The translations under genes were made by a program, and so were the position numbers. From Haliotis asinina (lineage: Eukaryota; Mollusca; Gastropoda; Lepetellida; Haliotidae), in contig NC_090280.1 in NCBI RefSeq assembly GCF_037392515.1, forward strand, positions 74,140,504 through 74,204,503: DNA of 64,000 nucleotides. Direction: 5' to 3'. The notes beneath the pieces are model-generated. The model did not search any database. It saw nothing but the letters and a program-made list of their open reading frames with translations, and was not told the origin of the DNA. This document shows positions 22,721-33,799 of this stretch, one piece after another (position 1 is the first letter of the stretch; every line of letters starts with the position of its first letter).

Positions 22721-23172
22721 TAGGTGTATATGCCTCGTCGAATCCAGAATTGTCTTGAGAACAGATGCGGATTCGCGTGATAGTAATGAGTTCGACGTTT
22801 CATGATATATGACCTGGTGGATGCTACGACGGTTTGGCCAATCATGTGACAAAATCTGTGGTTATATGACATGTAAGAACTAATGCAGATGTTAGTCAGC
22901 GGTCCCTGTTACACTGTTTATACCATTAAGATAGACAGTATCAATGGTTTCGAACCTGAATATCTTTTTAACAGAAAACGTTTTATCCATGATAAAATGT
23001 TTAAGAAGGTAAAAAAAACTAATACCTATCCTCTTCTCGTGAATTCGTAAAAAAGCAAAACTGAAAATTTGGCTTGACAGATCAAACATGTACCTCGCAA
23101 AGGTCAGTAGGATTTAGATTAGATATATCTAAGCCATAGTTACATATTTTGGATACTGTCCATTCATTACCT
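22721..23172. other. intergenic, no gene seen
   Basis: Nothing recognised. It may include the unrecognised downstream end of the transposon relic. Confidence 0.5.
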
Positions 23173-23425
23173 GGCCCCGATTTCTCGAAACAATCTTAAA
23201 CCTAAGTTGTTTATTCAAATTCGAGAAAGCGCAGCAAAACTGCATTTGCCAGAATATACTGATATCGACTTTTTCTCAAACATAGCACACACTTTAAGTT
23301 TGAAAGAAGGTTACCTGGTCTTTTCAATTTTAGAAATGCAGCTCAGTTATTCAGCTGCTTCAACCTGTCTAACTCAATTGGTATTTTACTAAAAGTATAA
23401 ATGTTTGTTTCGAGAAATCTTGGCC
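23173..23425. mobile_element. small inverted-repeat element (MITE-like)
   Basis: The left end, ggcc then gatttctcgaaacaa, is matched by the reverse complement of the right end at 23405-23425, with 19 of 21 bases identical. The roughly 250-base interior has no coding frame of interest. Target duplications are not clear. Confidence 0.7.
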
Positions 23426-24260
23426 TGGATCATAGACTATCGCCGAATCTGTCAGACCATTGCAAATGTGATGACACATAAGAAACCAGGCTGGAGACAC
23501 TGTCCAGCCAAAGTGACATATGCTTGCATCGTGCTTGGACATATTGTAAAGGGTCGGTGTCGCTAAGCATGTTACTTCTGATGACACTTCTGTACTTTTC
23601 GAGGTGAAATGACACCTGCAATTAGCGACACTACAGGTAGAGCTCCGCCAGGAGAGCCATCATGCTGATGTAAACTTTTTGTAAACGGTTTGTGATAGTG
23701 GTCAAAGAACGTCTCAAGGTATATCTAATTACACAGCGCACTGGGCTGAGTGCGTCCCAGGAAGTATAATAGCAATGGCAACTCCGTTACAAACAGCTTG
23801 CAGGATTGCTGATGTGGGTAAATGAGGTTGGAATCAGGTCTAGATTATATATGCCATTTGTAAATCTGGTCCATCTCAGGCGGAATTGAATACTCGGTCA
23901 CTGTCTCTTGCTATGTCTTTCTCTCTGTAATATGTCTCTCTAATAGCCTGCACCTCTACTTCCATCTGTATCTGAAAATTTCACTTTTCTTCTGACATAC
24001 TAGTATATTTGCCATCACTAACAGTGTTGATAAATAATCTGTATGTCGCGCGAGTTTATTGATGTGTTCTTTCTGCACCAGCAAGTTCGCATGTTTTTTT
24101 GTCTCTGTAGGGAAATAACAATCACTACTTTAAAGAACGAGCCCGCATTTTATTGATCACTGACGTTTTTTTCACATTTGCATTCAAGATGTGTTAACGA
24201 AAAGTATAAATCTTTCCAAGGAAACCTATGCATTTTATCCAGGCTTTCTTGATACAAAGA
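23426..24260. other. intergenic, no gene seen
   Basis: No recognised feature. Confidence 0.5.
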
Positions 24261-24264
24261 AGAC

Positions 24265-25375
24265 CTAGCTTATTTCAGTGTTTAGGCATTGTGCTTGATG
24301 GCCAGTATGTGTCAATGTTAGAGTGGGCACGGTGGTTGTAATGTGCTGTGTTTGATGGCCAGCATGTGTCAGTGTTAAAGTGGGTACTGTGGTTGTAATG
24401 TACTGTGTTTGATGGCCAGTATGTGTCAGTGGTAGAGTGGGTAGACTGGTTGTAATGTGCTGTGTTTGATGGCAGTACATGTCAGTGTGAAAGTGGGTAC
24501 GGTGGTTATAATGTGCTGTGCTTGATGGCCAGTATGTGTCAGTGTTAGAGTGGGTAGATTGGTTATAATGTGCTGTGCCTGATGGCCAGTATGTGTCAGT
24601 GTTAAAGTGGGTACGGTGGTTGTAATGTGTTGTGCTTGATGGCCATATGTGTCAGTGTTGGAGTGGGTAGATTGGTTATAATGTGCTGTGTTTGATTGCC
24701 AGCATGTGTCAGTGTTAAAGTGGGTAGACTGGTTGTAATGTGTTGTGCTTGATGGCCAGTATGTGTCAGTGTTAGAGTGGGTAGATTGGTTATAGTGTGC
24801 TGTTTGATGGCCAGTATGTGTCAGTGTTAAAGTGGGTACGGTGGTTGTAATGTGTTGTGCTTGATGGCCAGTTTGTGTCTGTGTTAGACTGGGCACGGTG
24901 GTTGTCATGTGCTGTATTTGATGGCCAGTATGTGTCAGTGTTAGAGCGGGTACGGTGATTGTAATGTGCCGTGTTTGATTGCCAGTATGTGTCAGTGGTA
25001 GAGTGGGTAGATTGGTTGTAATGTGCTGTGTTTGATGGCCAGTATGTGTCAGTGGTAGAGTGGGTAGATTGGTTATAATGTGCTGTGTTTGATGGCCAGT
25101 ATGTGTCAGTGTTAGAGTGGGCACGGTGGCTGTAATGTGTTGTGCTTGATGACCAGTATGTGCCAGTGTTAGAGTGGGTAGACTGGTTGTAATGTGTTGT
25201 GCTTGATGGCCATATGTGTCAGTGTTAGAGTGGGTAGACTGGTTGTAATGTGCTACGTTTGATGGTCAGCATGTGTCAGTGTTAGAGTGGGTACGGTGGT
25301 TGTAATGTGCTGTTTGATGGTCAGTATGTGTCAGTGTTAGAGTGGGTGCGGTGGTTGTAAGGTACTGTGTGCGAA
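24265..25375. repeat. 57-base minisatellite, about 19 copies
   Basis: The unit is gatggccagtatgtgtcagt, gttagagtgggtacggtggt, tgtaatgtgctgtgttt, with point differences and a few small deletions. Since 57 is a multiple of 3, the minus strand keeps a 19-residue periodic open frame (24426-25124) rich in Thr and His. There is no start, domain or neighbour that makes it a gene. Confidence 0.95.
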
Positions 25376-26504
25376 ATGTAGGAGACAGGGTGGGTAGAAT
25401 GTCTGATTGAGATAGGGGCGGAGCGGAATACTTGAGATGCAACAGGGATACAGACATTGTGTCGATTTTTTGTGATAAGGAAAGAAAAGAATGGTTAATT
25501 GCGACACCGAACAAGGGTAAACAGATTGTTTGATTTTGACAATGAAGGTTTAGATTGATTGATTGCTAAGCGGAAGCGTAAGTGAATGTGACGGGAACTG
25601 CTTAGAATGTTCGAGTATGGCAGAGACGGACTGAAATTTATTGTTATGGGGATAGTATAGAATGTTTGAATGTGGTATACACGTATGAGCAAGATGATCT
25701 CTAGTCCGAACTTAGTATCCAAGATAGTCTCAAAGATATTGGATCCGGTTTGAGTGTATGTCCTATTTGGACTCCATGGTAACGTTTCGATAACGTTGTG
25801 CTGCAAACAGGAGATGACGGATCGAGAAGGGTGAGGTCCAGCGCTGTTATCCACAATATTGAATATCATATCAGACAGGGATGTGGAACTGAATGGATTT
25901 TGATGGTTTGTGGTAAGGCTGTATTACCTGGAATATTAGGCACTGAGTGGGTTGGAATGTTTATATGAATAACTGGATTGGCGAAATGTTTCTGTGGGGG
26001 GATGCAGCAGGTAGAATATTTAAAGGATCGAATGCTTTGAATGAATTTTATGTAAGACATTGTAAGGGTAGGAATGTCGTAGTGAGATTGGGTTGCTTGA
26101 AACGTTTACTGGAGGAATTCGTAGGGTGTGCATGTTTTTTGAAGAAGGGTTTTTGAAGGGATTTTGATATTTGGTGGATTGTGTCTGAAGGTGAAAGGAT
26201 TTGGATAACACGGATGTGTGTCCCTTGTTGGGATTTCTGTGGCAGGGATTTCGTTTTTAGTTCGTCTGATGTCTTACTGATCAGTAGATTGTGTTTTGAA
26301 AGGACAGGAGGAACTGACTTGATGTGAGATTGATTCGGCTGAACATGCCTGTTGCAAATACTTGGTAGGTGGTGAGGTTTGTAACAGGGATTGTTTGTGG
26401 AAAGGATCGAATAGTTAGTCATATTTGTGTTCTGGATTGTTTGGGTAGCGTTTCTCGTGGTAGGGATTTGTGTAGACAGTAGTGTTTTCGGCAAGTGTTG
26501 GTTG
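25376..26504. repeat. G/T-rich degenerate tract between two minisatellites
   Basis: The + strand is strongly G/T-rich, with recurring gtttgtgg, gaatgtt and gggtag words but no clean period. It may be older, decayed relatives of the adjoining arrays. Confidence 0.45.
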
Positions 26505-26890
26505 GGTAGCGTTGTTTGTGGGAGGGATTGTGTAGACAGTCGTGTTTGTGGCCAGAGTTGGTTGGGTAGAGTTGTTTGTGGGAGGGATTGTGTAGACAGT
26601 CGTGTTTGTGGCCAGAGTTGGTTGGGTAGAGTTGTTTGTGGGAGGGATTGTGTAGACAGTCGTGTTTGTGGCCAGAGTTGGTTGGGTAGCGTTGTTTGTG
26701 GGAGGGATTGTGTAGACAGTCGTGTTTGTGGCCAGAGTTGGTTGGGTAGAGTTGTTTGTGGGAGGGATTGTGTAGACAGTCGTGTTTGTGGCCAGAGTTG
26801 GTTGGGTAGAGTTGTTTGTGGGAGGGATTGTGTAGACAGTCGTGTTTGTGGCCAGAGTTGGTTGGGTAGAGTTGTTTGTGGGAGGAGCTG
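26448..26890. repeat. 60-base minisatellite, about 7 copies
   Basis: The unit is gttgtttgtgggagggattg, tgtagacagtcgtgtttgtg, gccagagttggttgggtaga. Several copies are identical apart from a single g/c difference at the junction (gggtaga versus gggtagc). The array lies inside an open frame of 392 codons on the minus strand (26048-27226), which also spans the flanking degenerate tract. Confidence 0.95.
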
Positions 26891-27200
26891 AATGAGCTGT
26901 AGTGATAAGCAGGAGATGAGAGAGTGTTGTGGTTCACAGGAGGGACACAGTGAATAGTGGTGTTTGTGACAAGGGTAGGTTTGGTAATAGTGTTTGTGGG
27001 AGGATGGGAGTGTATGGTTGTATTTGTGGCAAGTGCTAACTGGGTAATGGTGTTTATGGCAGGAGTTGAAGGAGGGTGTGTTTGGGAAGGGCTTAGAGGG
27101 TAGTGGTAGTGGTTCAGTGGGTAGTGGTGTTTGTTGCTGGGATTGAACCTGTAGCACTACAGAACTATTGCAGTGGTTAATGCCACGGAAGCAACAGACA
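26891..27200. repeat. degenerate G/T-rich repeat flank
   Basis: Words such as gtttgtggcaaggg and gggtagtggt recur irregularly, continuing the composition of the adjacent array. Confidence 0.5.
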
Positions 27201-27229
27201 CGAGTCAAAAAGTCAAACCAGTCCATCGG

Positions 27230-28235
27230 AGGTCAAACAATACCAGACTTCAGTGAACTCCGTCCAGATTTATTCATCTGGGTAATATGTTTGGTACGTA
27301 TCTGGACGAAAATGACAACAATAAACTACGAATGAAAAGAACAACTGTTACAACTTGAGACAACCATATCATCCATAAATACAGAAGTCATTTACAACGG
27401 ACATACTAGACACAGAAGCAATTGTTTCATATAGTTTTAGACGTCTGGAATCCATGAAGTGGGCGGAAGATATCATCAAAAGCTGCACCTCTTTGTCAGT
27501 TTTAGGATCTTGGGTGATTGATGTCGATACATAGTGTTAGGTACAAGTTTTATTACTCGTTGATGTTTCTGTGTTTATATTTTATTAAGGCATGTAAATT
27601 ACATTAGATGCATGACATATATTGTTGTTTATTACTTGATCAAACGAACACATATGTGGGAATCAATGGAAGTTTTAACAAACGAACCATGGAAAGATAT
27701 TGGTGTTCCAAACTTTCTGATAGAAAGACTTTAGACTTTTAGTTGTGCTTAAACTGTATAGATACGCCAGATATAATTTACATTGAATTCACAAAGGTAA
27801 ATTTAAAAATGTATAATTATTGCTGCTAAGTAGCTCGTTTTAGTATCTGGGAAAACAAAATACTATAAAGTATCCGTGTGACTGATGATATGAAGGAAAG
27901 TCGGTCATTGCATAAAGTCACGGAAGATGAAACATAATTTTTCATTTTTGTTCATTCACCATTTAATACGAATATTGAAGAACTTGTGAGAAGATGATAC
28001 TACATCCAAGTCCAACATTATGCAGGATTTGGATGTTTCGAACTTAGTCAAACACTAGTTCCTGCGTATGCTTTTTTTCGCTGTTGTGTGGACAATCAGA
28101 TAGGTTCAAGTGTTTTCATAGGCCCTATCAACATCGACACAAGTGTGCTGTTATTTGTGATTGAACGTACTGATCGACTATTCATGTTAAAAAAACTATT
28201 CCAATGGTCTCTTAAACAATAGCCTGCTTGAGCAT
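27230..28235. other. intergenic, no gene seen
   Basis: AT-rich unique sequence without recognised features. Confidence 0.55.
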
Positions 28236-28239
28236 ACTT

Positions 28240-28322
28240 TGGAGGGGCACTGGGTTAGCCTAGAGGTTAAAGACTCGGATTCGATTGCCCTCATGGGTAC
28301 AATGTGTGAAGCTCATTTCTGG
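28240..28322 (+). mobile_element. tRNA-derived SINE, family A, 5-prime half
   Basis: It runs from ggttagcctagaggttaaag, with a shortened middle, to cggattcgattgccc and gtgtgaagctcatttctgg. It stops before the tail. Confidence 0.8.
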
Positions 28323-28756
28323 GGACTGGGAACATACGTAAGGATCTGTGAAGTATGGAGATAAAAAACTGGTTTCACATCCATCCTTACGGCAGCTCGG
28401 ATAGTGGAGTTGTCCGACACGGGGAAGAGAACACATAAGGTCTTACACCGTTTGCTGTGGAGAACAGATCCTTGTTTATCTGTGAGCTGACTAACGAGAG
28501 ATTGATAGGATATTGGAACTGTAGAGGCCTTCAAGACCTGGAATTATGGCAACTCGAAGAAGAGAAAGGGAAAAGATTTGTCTTTCCTTTTGAACCATTT
28601 CCAGTTATCTAACGACATGTTGGCTTGATGTTATCTTACAACGAAGCCAAAGGTACCACGTGGAGGAATGTAGAAAAGTGATGTATAGCAATGATGGGAT
28701 AATGATGAGACAGGGGCAGGAAACCAGGAAGTAAGGTTCTCCATTTGATCTATGCT

Positions 28757-28998
28757 TGTGAGTGAGTGAGTGAGTGAGTGAGTTCAGTTTTAAGTCGCAC
28801 TCAGCAATATTCCAGCTATATGGTGGCGATCTGTAAATACTCAAATCTGGACCAGACGATCCAGTGATCAACAGCATGAGCATCGAGCTGATCAACTGGG
28901 AACCGATGACATGTGCAAACCAAACCAGCAAACCTGACCCCGTTAGTCGCCTCTTACGACACGCATGGGTTACTGAAGATCAATTCTTCAAGGTTTGA
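28757..28998 (-). mobile_element. SINE-like family B, minus orientation, with (GAGT)n end
   Basis: It starts with six gagt units and gttcagttttaagtcgcact, then cagcaatattccagctatat, ggaccagacgatccagtgat and cctcttacgacacgcatggg, and ends near gaagatcaattcttcaagg. The poly(GAGT) lies at the tail end, as expected for a retroposed element. Confidence 0.9.
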
Positions 28999-29705
28999 TC
29001 TATACTTCTTGTATATTGTAGACTCGCGCTTAAAGGCCTAATTAGTTTGCACATATCTGGCTGTGTTGAAAATATATGATATTCACACACAAGTCCTTCG
29101 CATAATGAGTCAAAATCCATTTAATAATTTACTCATGAACATCAATAGGATGTGAAACCTTACATTGTTGTTTGTGTTGTGTTTTTCGTTAAGTGTTTTG
29201 TCATCGTAGTTATTAGTACGTTATTTGGACCAGTGATAGTAGGATGGAATTCAATATAATCATTTATTACCAAAGAGGGCGAAAACATCGGGGTTCATAT
29301 TTGCCATACGATGCCATAGGGCAAAATATCACTCTGTCAAGATGACGTCACGAACAAAACTATGACGTCACGTTTCTTCTATGACGTTGCGTTGCGACGG
29401 CGCGTACCCAGGCTGTGTGTTAAAGTAGATTTGGGTTTATTTTCGTCAGTTTGACTACCTCTGTAATAAACCTACTGATGAGCAAAAAACAAATTCTCTT
29501 GCAAAGTTATAATTATAATCAAATGCAAATTGTCCCATAGTTATTGCCAACAACAAGGGTTCGATTCTGACCAACATTGAAAAACACCTCGTGACAACTG
29601 TGCAAAATCCAGGTATTTTGCAATCAAGGTTAAAATGCACGTGCACGCATGGTTTAACACCACCTGACAGCACAGGGCAGATCGTGTTTCAGTAGAAAAC
29701 CACTT
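28999..29705. other. intergenic, contains a CRE cluster
   Basis: No gene. Two perfect TGACGTCA palindromes (29343-29350 and 29363-29370) and a TGACGTTG half-variant (29382-29389) occur within 47 bases. Confidence 0.6.
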
Positions 29706-29709
29706 CACA

Positions 29710-29877
29710 ATGCCGAAGTTGACTTCAGCAGAGCGAGAGATGACCATCTGATGCTGCAAATAGGCGCTACAACGGGTCACGTTGCAAGAACCTTCCTTTG
29801 CTCCGTCGTGACCGTCAGGAACCTTCGTCGGCGTTACCAACAGACTGGCCAGACCTCAGACAGGCCCCAGACCGCGG
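29710..29877 (+). pseudogene. Tc1-like transposase relic, N-terminal DNA-binding part
   Basis: It opens with MPKLTSAEREMTI and a stop. After a shift of frame it continues MLQIGATTGHVARTF then VVTVRNLRRRYQQTGQTSDR. This is the layout of the paired-type helix-turn-helix domain that starts Tc1 transposases (a Met-Leu-x-x-Gly-Ala helix, then a recognition helix and an Arg-Tyr-x-x-Thr-Gly linker). The catalytic part is not recognisable downstream, so the copy is truncated and frameshifted. Confidence 0.75.
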
Positions 29878-30160
29878 GTGACAACTGCGTAGGAAGACCT
29901 CCACCTGCGGACAGCCATAAGTGGACATATACTTCTATCCACACTTTGCTATGTCTCCCGAATGGAGACCGCCATGACGACGATAACATGTTCAATAAGT
30001 AAACAGCCTTGTTAAAAATCGTTTGCACCTAGCACGTGCCTATGTCATTGCTTCACAAATTATAAACTGCAAAATTAGATTTCTTGCTTTTATATTTAAG
30101 TGAAATCAAACTGAACGAGGAGAAAATTTCTTTTGCCCGTCTGTATAGAACATTATGGTC

Positions 30161-30279
30161 GTGCCCATATTATACTACGTTTACGACACGCCTGCGCAAA
30201 TATTTGTGTATCCCTCCCTGTCGCTCGGGAAATACCAACATTTAGGCACTCAGTCGTAAACGTGGTATGACATGGGCAC
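30161..30279. mobile_element. 119-base MITE-like inverted-repeat element
   Basis: The ends gtgcccatattatactacgt (left) and the reverse complement of the right end (gtgcccatgtcataccacgt) match over 27 bases with few differences, both continuing into ttacgac. The middle is only about 65 bases. No clear target duplication. Confidence 0.75.
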
Positions 30280-30329
30280 TCATTTGATATCATCTATGTG
30301 TTGATTACCACTTAACATACAAACCATGC

Positions 30330-30568
30330 ATCCGTGAAGATCCGGGTTAGAATCAGTCTTCAGTAATACATGCTTGTCGTAAGAGGGCGATTTACGGGGT
30401 GGAGTGGTCAGGCTCGCTGACTTGGTTCAGACACGTCATTGTATCCCAACTGCGTAGATAGATGTTCATGCTGTTAATCACTGAATTGGGTGGTCCACAC
30501 TCGATTTATTTATGGACCGTCCCCGTATAACGGGAATATTGCTCATTGCGGCGTTAAACAAGAAACCA
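30330..30568 (+). mobile_element. SINE-like family B, + orientation, full length
   Basis: Starts atccgtgaagatccgggtta, passes taatacatgcttgtcgtaag and ctgcgtagatagatgttcat, and ends with gggaatattgctcattgcgg and cgttaaac. It is among the more complete + copies. Confidence 0.9.
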
Positions 30569-30619
30569 AATTCAAAAGAAATCAAAGTTGAATAGTCACA
30601 GCACACTGAATATTCCATA

Positions 30620-30790
30620 TAGTATTGTAGAGTGTGTTGTTATGATTCCGGCTTTGTGATATTGATGTTGGATATTTCTTTCACTGTTAAGATCTTGGAG
30701 CTGTCATGAAACATTAAGACTTGAAGACAGGACACATTGGAAGGGGTGTCCAAAAGCTTTGTCTATAACGTTTTGATCAAACTTGTGGGA
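30620..30790. repeat. copy 1 of a roughly 170-base direct repeat
   Basis: It shares gattccggctttgt, tttctttcactgttaagatc and ttggag, plus a looser 3-prime part, with the segment at about 31675-31840. The orientation is the same and the copies lie about 1.05 kb apart. Confidence 0.65.
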
Positions 30791-31674
30791 TAAAGTTTTT
30801 AAAAAGTTGTCAGTTCTGACATTTTGTCATAAACCTTCAGTTATAACATCAGTGTAGTAAGAGATGGTTTGACAGATATTTCTTTGAATTTTGAATTTGC
30901 GAATGAGAAAAATCTCTTTGAGTTCAAAGATATGATAAACAATTGTTTAAAGTGATTAGTATACCATTAGGATCGATTTTCAGAATAGAGTTAACACATA
31001 ACATACACACTGTCAATACATCAATACATCTTTTAAATCAAGAGGAAAATGAACAGTTAAATGAATCAGTTCAGCATAATTAGTAGATTAAGTAAAACAA
31101 ATAAAGTTTACAAGATACTTGTTTAGACTGAAGGTGATTACACAAAACATTCCATTTTAGCACCATATTTATTATTGATAATTGATTATGTACAACGGTT
31201 ATATAACCGTAAATGACAGCTTATTTCGACCACAGTGAAAATATAACAGCACTTTCGATAATATTAATAGGTAAAGAACATTGTAAGATTCCAGTGTTGT
31301 CATATGTGTGTGGAAAAAGATGCTTGGAAAAAAATGTAGAGGGTATAATTACTGAATTCTAGCAAATAATAATCCAACCTGAGGTAACACAGAAAACGAT
31401 CGCTTTTCTTATAAAACAGATAAAATATTAGCAGTACTGACACAAGCAAACTGATAAGAAACAACAGTCTGAGTCTGTTGTGTTTAGGAGGTTTTGTCTC
31501 AGTCCAAATCGCTGGTTTTGTTCGTGAATATTACAACGTTAACATCGCATGTACACCTAGCAAATGACTTGTACAACAGCATTTCTGTTCATGTTTTCAT
31601 ATATACGAATATAATGGTAATATCAGTGACAACTCTCGTCAATCAGTACTTTGTTCCTTTTCATTATACATCAG
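30791..31674. other. AT-rich spacer between the direct repeats
   Basis: No coding similarity, no primer-binding site or polypurine tract that I can recognise. Confidence 0.5.
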
Positions 31675-31840
31675 TATTGCAGTGTTTGTTTTTATGGTTC
31701 CGGCTTTGTAATGATTTGTGGGTTATTTAAGTAATTTCTTTCATTGTTAAGATCTTGGAGTCGCGATACTTGAAGGTCTGAAGATGGGACGCAACGGAAG
31801 ACGTGAAATACAGAAGTTTTGACCATGTGGGATCAAACAT
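31675..31840. repeat. copy 2 of the roughly 170-base direct repeat
   Basis: It carries ggttccggctttgtaatgat and tttcattgttaagatcttgg, then a diverged gaaggtctgaagatgggacg segment matching copy 1. Confidence 0.65.
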
Positions 31841-33150
31841 GCAGTTCCTTTTCATAACAGCTTCGCTTTCTCGAGTGACAGAGCATTCTTTCCATTGCTA
31901 ATATAACCGTACCTACGGCCTGTCCAACGTGGAATTAGCTCCTGGTTCAGCACACGCAGTAACAACGTGTTATCAACAGCTGTCATGTCAGGTAGTCCCG
32001 ATACTGAAATTACACATGTGCCAACACTTAGCTTACGTCAGTGTGAGACCTTGTTGTATCTTATTTTGTTATTATAAGAACACCCGGAGGACGACAAACA
32101 GAAGCGAACATGACCCATTAGAGAATACATCCACCTAGCTGACGTTTTTCAGGGTGACCTTTATGCACTAACGCTCTTGTAGACAACTGTTCAAACCTCC
32201 TCACATGAAAGGCTGTAACGACTGATCGATCTATCGATGGTTTGTGATTGCCTGTTAGTCGACAAAGCGGCAAAAGATCCATGATACTTGATATTGATAC
32301 GGAAAACTTCGACAAATGACAAATGAAAAACAACTGAAACTTTAATCATCACAACTTGTTAATCCCCTTGCAATGTTTTCCAGACATATTCACATTTTCA
32401 CATCTACACCAGGCGATAAGAGCTTCCTCCATTAAGATTACTAATTATAAGATTCCTTTAATCTTGTGAACCTCAGAACTGAAGACGTCGCTATAAACTT
32501 CTCATTGTTTGAAAAATGTCCAGAATACTACCGCAGTATCCAGGCAACTAATGCGATCGCATGGTCGTCTTGCATTGGTACTGCAAAAATTGGTAGATTC
32601 TTTAAAGCGTTAGTTTTGTTTAAAACAGCCCAGCGGGTTCAAACATCGTTATCATGTAATCACAAATTTAATCTGCTCGTATAAAAGTTATTTGTTCTGT
32701 GAAAATGTTCATGCCCGTGAATCAGTCCCGGCTTCGTGACGTGAGACGGCTTCAGCACTATGCTGCGACATTCGTGCAGGATGCAATTTTACCTCGAAAA
32801 CCGTACATGACAAGGAGAAATATTTACGATACAAAGACAACCTGGCATGTGCCATATATAGCTACATGCGTCTATTGATGGTGTCTGCGATGGCCAGAAG
32901 CATGCCCTAGCTATACAATAAGTCATACAGTCTTGTCTTGGTAGTGTAACTCATTCGATCCGGATTGACAGGAAAGAACACTCACTAAATACCACCAGTT
33001 CACGCATTCATTGTAAACCTAACATTGCTTGGGGAAAGGGCAACAAACTTCTCTCCGATTTGGAAGTTCTCATTAAGAGCAGCGGACCGTGAACAGGCGA
33101 CAGCGAGCTTCTGGCAGACCGCGGTCCTCTAGACATCGACTGGCTGTCCA
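31841..33150. other. upstream region of SLC6 gene 2, no gene seen
   Basis: This is unique sequence without recognised repeats. A non-coding first exon of gene 2 could lie here but cannot be identified from sequence. Confidence 0.5.
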
Positions 33151-33172
33151 ACCGCTTGCATTAGCATCTGTT

Positions 33173-33213
33173 ATTGGTGGCTTGCGGATAAAAAAGGCAT
33201 CCCGTTCTATTGG
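33173..33213 (+). promoter_or_regulatory. possible proximal promoter of gene 2 (two ATTGG boxes, A-rich TATA-like motif)
   Basis: Inverted CCAAT boxes (ATTGG) at 33173-33177 and 33209-33213 flank ggataaaaaagg at about 33186-33197, roughly 400 bases before the start codon. The motifs are short and common, so this is a weak inference. A start site further upstream with a spliced leader exon is equally possible. Confidence 0.2.
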
Positions 33214-33615
33214 GCAAATTATTGAAGGTGATCTGGTGACGGGAAGGGGTTGACAAACAACGCAAACATTTCTGCAACTTATCTTGATGGTTGATCGATT
33301 ACTAGCTCACAAAGCCGCCATCAGCAAACGATACATAAAATATGGTTCTTCGATACTTGTAAGGATATGATATCTTCAGAAGAATCCACCTATAGCTGGA
33401 AGGCGTCTGAACCTCCCGCGCTGCCACATTGTAATTAAGCGTACCATTACATTGTTGGGATCGATCACGCTGGTACATGCATTTTCATGGGTTCCCAAAT
33501 TGAGTTCGGAAACTCTTGGCAGACGACTTTCTGTGTGGCCAGCAGACGACAGTGAGAAAGCGCGGGAAAGGGACTAATATTGATTGTTGGGCGTTGGCTA
33601 CACGGACCGGCCACT

Positions 33616-33799
33616 ATGACTCCCAGCCCAGGCTTGCCAATGGTGGATGGAACAACTAAAATAATTGAAAAACCAAAATCTGAACCTGAGCGGGAATCAT
33701 GGGGGAAGAAGACCGAATTTCTACTTTCAGTCATTGGATTTGCAGTGGATCTTGGAAACGTCTGGAGGTTTCCTTATATATGCTACAAAAATGGAGGAG
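33616..33799 (+). CDS. SLC6 gene 2 (serotonin-transporter-like), first coding exon: N-terminus and TM1
   Basis: The chosen ATG at 33616 has A at -3; a second in-frame ATG lies at 33640. The 32 residues before the membrane are short compared with about 80 in human SERT. After ESWGKK comes TM1, [20 protein letters not shown], then ICYKNGGG. The Asp of GFAVD corresponds to Asp98 of SERT, which binds the substrate amine in monoamine transporters. The Ala, Val, Gly and Asn residues forming the two sodium sites are all kept. Human SERT Tyr95 is Phe here, as in DAT. The exon ends phase 1 at the donor gtaaga, splitting a Gly codon as is usual in the family. Its product is a plasma-membrane Na+/Cl- symporter, probably for a biogenic amine; serotonin is the best guess. 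Confidence 0.92.

Noticed and set aside
24426..25124. 232-codon Thr/His-rich open frame
   Set aside because: Product of the 57-base tandem array; unit length divisible by three explains it.
33580..33615. upstream start of gene 2 at a TTG codon
   Set aside because: TTG starts are not expected in animal nuclear genes; the ATG at 33616 with A at -3 is preferred.
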